Source of the DNA: Schistocephalus solidus
Taxonomy: Eukaryota; Platyhelminthes; Cestoda; Diphyllobothriidea; Diphyllobothriidae
Assembly: GCA_017591395.1 (NCBI GenBank)
Contig: WEDG01000884.1
Location: forward strand, 62,001 to 126,000
Direction: 5' to 3'
Length of the DNA stretch: 64,000 nucleotides
Shown: piece after piece, positions 59,602 through 64,000 of the stretch
Layout of the letters: each line of letters starts with the position of its first letter
Position numbering within the stretch: the stretch's first letter is position 1
Position numbers and translations under genes: made by a program
Notes under the pieces: generated by a model
What the model saw: the letters and a program-made list of their open reading frames with translations, nothing else
Database searches by the model: none
Told to the model about the DNA's origin: nothing

Positions 59602-60020
59602 GACCCTGGGCGGCGAAGGACATCAACATCCTCGAAAAACGTCCAAAGGCGAGCAAACCAAATTTTGTCCTTGGACATGGCTCACTGCCTTATGAAACAC
59701 GGCTGTCGAGTGTCAATCTCTTTCCCTTGCACTATAGACAGCTTCGGGGACCTGATACTAACATTCCGTATACTACGTATCCAGGACTGTTGTCTCGTGC
59801 CAGGGATTTCTTCGAGTTAGCAAAAACAACGAACTTGAGAGGTCATCCTCTCAAATTACGTGTGACTGGAGTAAGGCTAGACACTCGGAAGTACTTCTTC
59901 TCCAAAAGAGTAGTCGAAGCTTGGAATAGTCTTCCTCTGGATGTTGTAATGTCGGACTCCTTGGAGGTTTTTAAGCGTAAGTTAGATCGATATAATGGTG
60001 CGAGCTACAACACTAACTGA
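59598..60020 (+). pseudogene. CR1-like LINE C-terminal tail
   Basis: RPWAAKDINILEKRPKASKP, then LPYETRLSSVNLFPLHYRQL, GRAR-like SRARDFFELAKTTNLRGHPL, TRKYFFSKRVVEAWNSLPLD and SLEVFKRKLDRY. This is the standard post-RT tail of the family, ending at a TGA at 60018-60020. A small shift near 59600 separates it from the RT. Confidence 0.88.
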
Positions 60021-60580
60021 AAGCTGCAAGTGTGACGTCAGAAAGTAAGGCATTAATGATACTACTAGTTATATTTGAGTAACATTTCCTTGTTTGTTAT
60101 TTTCGTTCGAGGGCTTGCATTCTCCCATTATTCCCATGCTGGGGTCCTCGAGGTCTTCGATGCTTAACTTATTTACACACCTTGGTAACACCGTGAGTAT
60201 TCGAATCAGCTGGACCTGGCGTCCGTCGTCCATGAGGTGCATGAACGTTATCCCCTGGTTCGAACCGCAATGGACCGAGGATGATCTGGACATCTATTTC
60301 AGCCTTTGAAATCCCTCAACGGACGCTGCAATCAGCAATGGAGCATCATGTGACCTCCAAAATGCCCCCCGTTGGACCCCTCCCCAAGGGCGACAGTTTT
60401 TCTCCCTAAATATCAGCGGGAGTTTTCACTGTCTACTCTTTTTCAACTTTGTTCCACTATGTTGGCCCCGCCAACATATCGAGATACTATTTTTTTTGAT
60501 ACCACAACTCGTATGTACAAATAGGGAATTCAAAGGTGACTCACCTACATCTCCAAATATACTGATACTGATACTGATAT

Positions 60581-61020
60581 GGGTGTTTATATAGAACATC
60601 AGTTTTCCAATTTGTATTTATTGATACCGCAAAGCTAAGTTTGTAATGATGGGGCCCCCTGGGTCTTATATATACAATTTATTTATTTATTGTTACCTGG
60701 TAGTAGCCTGCATTTAGCCAGGATTTTAACACAGCAAGAGGATAAAGTTGGCGAGTCGGATCTCAGGTCATACAACCTTGGCCTTCACGCCACACACCCA
60801 TCACACATCACCTGGTCGTTGTTTAAACTTGACCAGGATTTGCTTGTTTCATTATAGGTGGGGCACAGAACTCGTATGTAGTTGAGAATCCACACGGAGA
60901 GTAGCCAGCGAATACAATTCCCACTTACCTGACAAATTTTTTATGTGATGATGGGAGTGGGACTGCCGTATGTTAGTGCAGACTTTCGTAAAGACGCATG
61001 TGGCCAAGTAGGCTCATGTG
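60581..61020. other. Non-coding DNA
   Basis: No gene seen. A TTTATTTATTTATTG run at 60673-60690 resembles the AT-rich block inside the Gypsy element at 51480-51510. Confidence 0.4.
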
Positions 61021-61025
61021 GGAAA

Positions 61026-61600
61026 TTAAAGTGCTTGTGCAATTTGGACGTGGGAGGAGGGTACGGCGACAGTATTTTGGGCCCCAGGCACCGGTTTACC
61101 AGTATCCATACGGAGAATTCGCAAGTTACTGACCAGGCCGATGCATGAGGTCAGTGTGCGGTGGCAGTGAGGACAAGGTAGGTCGGGAGATGCTAAGTCA
61201 GTGGTAGCGCTGGTGATGGTGGTGGTGGTAATCTGAGGGGTAGGGATGGAAGTGTTGATGAGTCTGTTGATAGGGAGGGATAGGATGTCAGTGTTGATGA
61301 GTGTGTTGGCATCGGGGTGACTTTCACTTTCATTGAAACACATGTGACCTAATAGGCCCAGTTGATGAGTGAAGGCCTGAAAGCTGTGATTGCTTCAGTG
61401 GCGGTGGTCTCTGCTGTGTATTGGTGCTCCAGGCACTGGTTCGCCAGACTCTGTGCAAAAAATTCCCAAGGGACCTACCGGGCCGAGGCGTGAGGTGAAT
61501 GTGATATCGCAATGAGGACCGGTTATAACTGAGTCCCATCGCAGGCAGTTGGGCCAGTGATGGTGGAAACATATGACGCAACTGCGTCCACCTCCCACAA
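61026..61600 (-). pseudogene. C2H2-finger tail of an RTE-like LINE
   Basis: Two diverged tandem finger units on the minus strand. Near 61090-61185 one reads LPCPHCHRTLTSCIGLVSNL then RILRMDTGKPVPGAQ. Near 61410-61560 the other reads GPHCDITFTPRPGRSLGNFL followed by a HRVWRTSAWSTN-like stretch. Between them is a Thr/Ile/Pro-rich linker (LINTSIPTPQITTTTITSAT). CPHC..TFTS.IGLVGHLRIH..ETGEPVPGAP is the repeated finger module at the ORF end of flatworm RTE-like LINEs. The final histidines are mostly mutated. It is the same family as the element at 31000-32250. Confidence 0.75.
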
Positions 61601-61689
61601 AACTGACACCTTAACGTGTGTTTGTGCATGGTGACTTTCAATGCACCCCATTCGTCATCGTCCGGCGCAACGCAGTTCGCTAAGTTTCT

Positions 61690-61835
61690 TTGTTTCCCAT
61701 ATATAGGGCAATATAGGTGCTTCACCGGGTATACAAGTATAACGTTAATCTTAAGGGTGACAAGGTTGACACCGTCTCCATTGACAGAATTAAGCCAGTA
61801 TTCTTGCTTGCATTTCACCGCCCATTATCCCATCC
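61690..61835 (+). pseudogene. Gypsy integrase C-terminus fragment
   Basis: YKYNVNLKGDKVDTVSIDRI followed by KPVFLL matches the GPY/F-type C-terminus of Gypsy integrases, where 'DTVSIDRLKPA' is typical. It is an isolated piece from a different copy than the element at 49.9-57.1 kb. Confidence 0.65.
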
Positions 61836-62335
61836 AGTCCTTCCATACCATCACCAAATCCACCCGTTTCGGTTCATTCCACTCAACCACCATACCGCCC
61901 TCCACATCCACCCATCTTGCTTCTCCTTCTTCACCACCACGCATTTGCTCGTGTTCTGGTAGATATGAATTCTCCTGCTAAACTTAGGGACATTCGTTGT
62001 AACGTTTAGCATTTTATGTCAAGCGTTTTCTGTACGACAAAGGCCTGGTACGGTAAAGTTTTTTAGGCCATTGTACAATTTACACTTTCGCATTTTCTCC
62101 TGTGTTTTAACTTTGCCTTACTTTTGTTAGAACTTTGATTTTCGGCAAGATGCCGTCTGATTTCGCTACTGTATGACGTCGAAATTTGATTTATTGCGAT
62201 CATCTGCCTCAATCCCTTTTAGGCAATTGGTAATGGTCCTCGGCACAGAACTTTCTGGATCTGGTCCAGAACATACGATAGTTCGACCATTGATTTCGAC
62301 GATGTCCACCGTAGGCTCCACGGATGGGTGGTGCA
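61836..62335. other. Non-coding DNA, possibly 3' part of a Gypsy element
   Basis: Follows the integrase end without a boundary. It begins with a C-rich, CCA-biased stretch (61805-61930) and continues AT-rich. No LTR pair was found. Confidence 0.35.
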
Positions 62336-62339
62336 GGGA

Positions 62340-63060
62340 CGGTGACTTGCGCGCGAATTAGTTTTATGTGATAGTAGCCTTGCGCTGCAGCAACCGCACT
62401 CTCTCCTCCTCACCCACCTGAGCCCGTTGTCATGACAGAGTCAAGCAGACCGGAGGCAGAAGAGGACGCAAGTGGCTGGCGCGGCCGGAGCCGCCCCTGG
62501 GCGTACCACCACACCTTGCTCGGATCCCACGAAGTTGGAGTGCTATAAAGGCCACATTAAGAAGGAGCCATTGAAGCCTGACTCTCAGTCCGCCAGTCAG
62601 CCACTTCACACAAAACACACATTGGGCTGACCACGCGGTCCGAGTTATCCCATCAGTTGGCAACCTTCTAAGCCACGGCTTTTAGCGCACCGTGATAGTT
62701 TCAAGTGCCTCAGATTGTTTATAGTGAGGAACATGCGCTGAGCTGTCAAACTCACTCTCTCTCCCACCCCCACAGTCAAACCGCTGTCCGTGCCAGTCAG
62801 TTGTCTGATCGGGAAGGGAGCGCAGCTGCTGGTGAACGCGTCTACGTGTACTACGTACACGAACTGGCCCCCCAAACACAAGCACCAGGATTTCACACAA
62901 CAGGGGGTTGAACGGCTTACATCTCACATGTGTGAGATAGCCAGAGGTCACGTTAAGAAGGAGCCATCGCAACCTGACTCTCAGCCCACCAGTCAGCCAC
63001 TCCATACAACACATATTGGACTAACTGTGAGGTCTGAGTGCTCCAGAACACACTACAATT
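62340..63060 (+). repeat. Dispersed repeat family B, best copies, in direct tandem
   Basis: Unit 1, about 62340-62760, has TGACTTGCGCGCGAATTAG, a CT-rich stretch, CAGAGTCAAGCAG, CGGATCCCACGAAG, AAGAAGGAGCCATTGAAGCC, CACCGTGATAGTTTCAAG and a TTGTTTATAGTGAGG end. A second partial unit restarts at 62950 (GTTAAGAAGGAGCCATCGCA, ACCAGTCAGCCACTCC). The matched parts are offset by about 380 bp. No ORF is believable. Confidence 0.75.
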
Positions 63061-63695
63061 CTCAACAACACTTAACACCTATGAGGGTTACGTTTCGAGA
63101 GTCTGTATTTCAACTCTCCCTTGCCATGTTAACTGTCCTTGTTGGTACCTCGTAACCTTTAAACCAGTCTTGTAAACTATTTCTTGCTGTACTTTTATTA
63201 AATACTGTTTCGCATTGAACCAGGGTAAATCACTTGCATTTGTGTTATGCTGCGGATCCAAACAATTTAAATGTTGACAACTTCTAATGATTGTAAATAT
63301 GCAATGGTTACTTTACCTTCATAGGTCCTTTAAGGGCATTGCTTGTTAATCTTCAACTATAATATATACTATATTACCTGTACAACAATTAACGACAAAC
63401 TGAATATGAACAGCTGTACAAGTAGGCGAACCAGTTCAAGTGTTAGCAGTACGGGAGACATATGTATGCACGTACGTGCGTAATAAAGTAGTTATGCTAC
63501 GCGCGCGTACGCTACAGGGCAATTAGCAAGATTTATGGTCTGCAAGCGGCATGTTGAATGCCAGTTGGTGTTTGCTGAGGTTGAGTCATGAATATATTCT
63601 TTAAACAAAAGCTGCTAAATTTTTAAAAGTAGTATTATAACCGTGGTATATGTATACATAAGGCAGCAAGACAACAGCGGTAGGTGGCGTTATGG
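63061..63695. other. AT-rich non-coding DNA
   Basis: No gene seen. Confidence 0.5.
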
Positions 63696-63699
63696 TACG

Positions 63700-63960
63700 A
63701 ACTGCAATACCGAATCTTCTTTTTCAAACATTCTGTGGATGCAGATATATCAAAATATTTAGGCAAAGCATTCCAAACCTAATCGACCCTGCTGGGAAAG
63801 AAAACCTTCTATGTGTTCAACCTGGCACCAGACACAGCAGATTGGATGCCCTCCCAGATAAATTGTAGTTGCTAACTAGATAAGTCTCCAGGTGCAATCC
63901 AGCATTCTTAACCGCACATAACTCGGGAAGTTTTTATGATGCACTTGCACCCTGTTTTTC
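63700..63960 (-). mobile_element. CR1-like LINE C-terminal scrap
   Basis: On the minus strand a degraded tail is readable: LSGRASNLLCLVPG, then RRFSFPAGSIRFGML in one frame and VWNALPKYFDISASTECLKK-like in another. This fits the 'RG..FKL..PR...R..FFSQRVV.AWN.LP' tail of these LINEs. Only this piece lies in the window. Confidence 0.5.
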
Positions 63961-64000
63961 AATCGCCGAGCACGCATGAAGTAATCTACACTGCAACACA

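Larger units (their letters stand above)
57505..60580 (+). mobile_element. CR1-like LINE, 5'-truncated but fairly intact
   Basis: Covers the end of the APE-type endonuclease, the complete RT and the 3' UTR. It ends in a short TACTGATACTGATACTGATA run at 60559-60578, a microsatellite-type tail typical of CR1 and related LINEs. Only a few frame breaks are seen, making it the youngest-looking retroelement in the window. Confidence 0.88.

Noticed and set aside
61616..61981. 121-codon plus frame rich in Ser, Thr and His
   Set aside because: Overlaps the Gypsy integrase end in a different frame and a CCA-rich low-complexity stretch; not believable as a gene.
62645..63155. Frames of 83-121 codons on both strands
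   Set aside because: They lie within the dispersed repeat family B, and both strands are open by composition.

Overview
This window is eukaryotic, intron-bearing and repeat-laden. It has no operons, no ribosome binding sites and no dense coding. The mobile-element mix suggests a parasitic flatworm (Platyhelminthes), most likely a large-genome cestode: a Penelope-like element with a GIY-YIG tail, CR1-like LINEs, RTE-like LINEs whose ORF ends in C2H2-type fingers, Ty3/Gypsy elements and tRNA-derived SINEs. The species assignment is inference; I could not run a search.

Host genes are sparse. The clearest is on the minus strand at 35531-35774. It is an ATOX1/ATX1-type copper chaperone with an MTCEGC metal site, split by a 43-nt intron; its first exon lies upstream and is not settled. 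A second is a plus-strand 3'-terminal exon at 13130-13789 (219 codons, serine-rich tail) of an unidentified protein. Weaker candidate exons lie on the minus strand at 5862-6046, 12315-12527, 15605-15800 and 15967-16118.

Layout. 1-9 kb is mostly AT-rich unique DNA with one tRNA-derived SINE. 9.4-12.3 kb holds a decayed Penelope-like element on the minus strand, flanked by inverted copies of its terminal sequence. 13-25 kb is mostly intron-like or intergenic. 25.6-27.1 kb is a truncated minus-strand Gypsy element. 29.3-30.0 kb is a scrambled SINE cluster. 31.0-32.2 kb is the 3' half of a minus-strand RTE-like LINE. 36.9-41.1 kb holds at least three decayed plus-strand LINE pieces. 43.1-43.6 kb is a possible DUF4806-like ORF.

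From 45.2 kb onward the window is almost continuous mobile DNA. It begins with a LINE 3' end, directly abutted by a 3.3-kb DNA transposon (46083-49407) with long imperfect inverted repeats and a broken transposase. Next comes a plus-strand Gypsy element (49.9-57.1 kb) carrying two nested LINE pieces, and then a fairly intact CR1-like LINE (57.5-60.6 kb). After that lie a LINE zinc-finger tail, a Gypsy integrase end, a duplicated dispersed repeat and a last LINE fragment.

No CRISPR array, rRNA or convincing functional tRNA gene was seen. The strongest candidate for something not previously described is the DNA transposon at 46-49.4 kb, because both ends, repeated sub-terminal motifs and the transposase can all be read from sequence.
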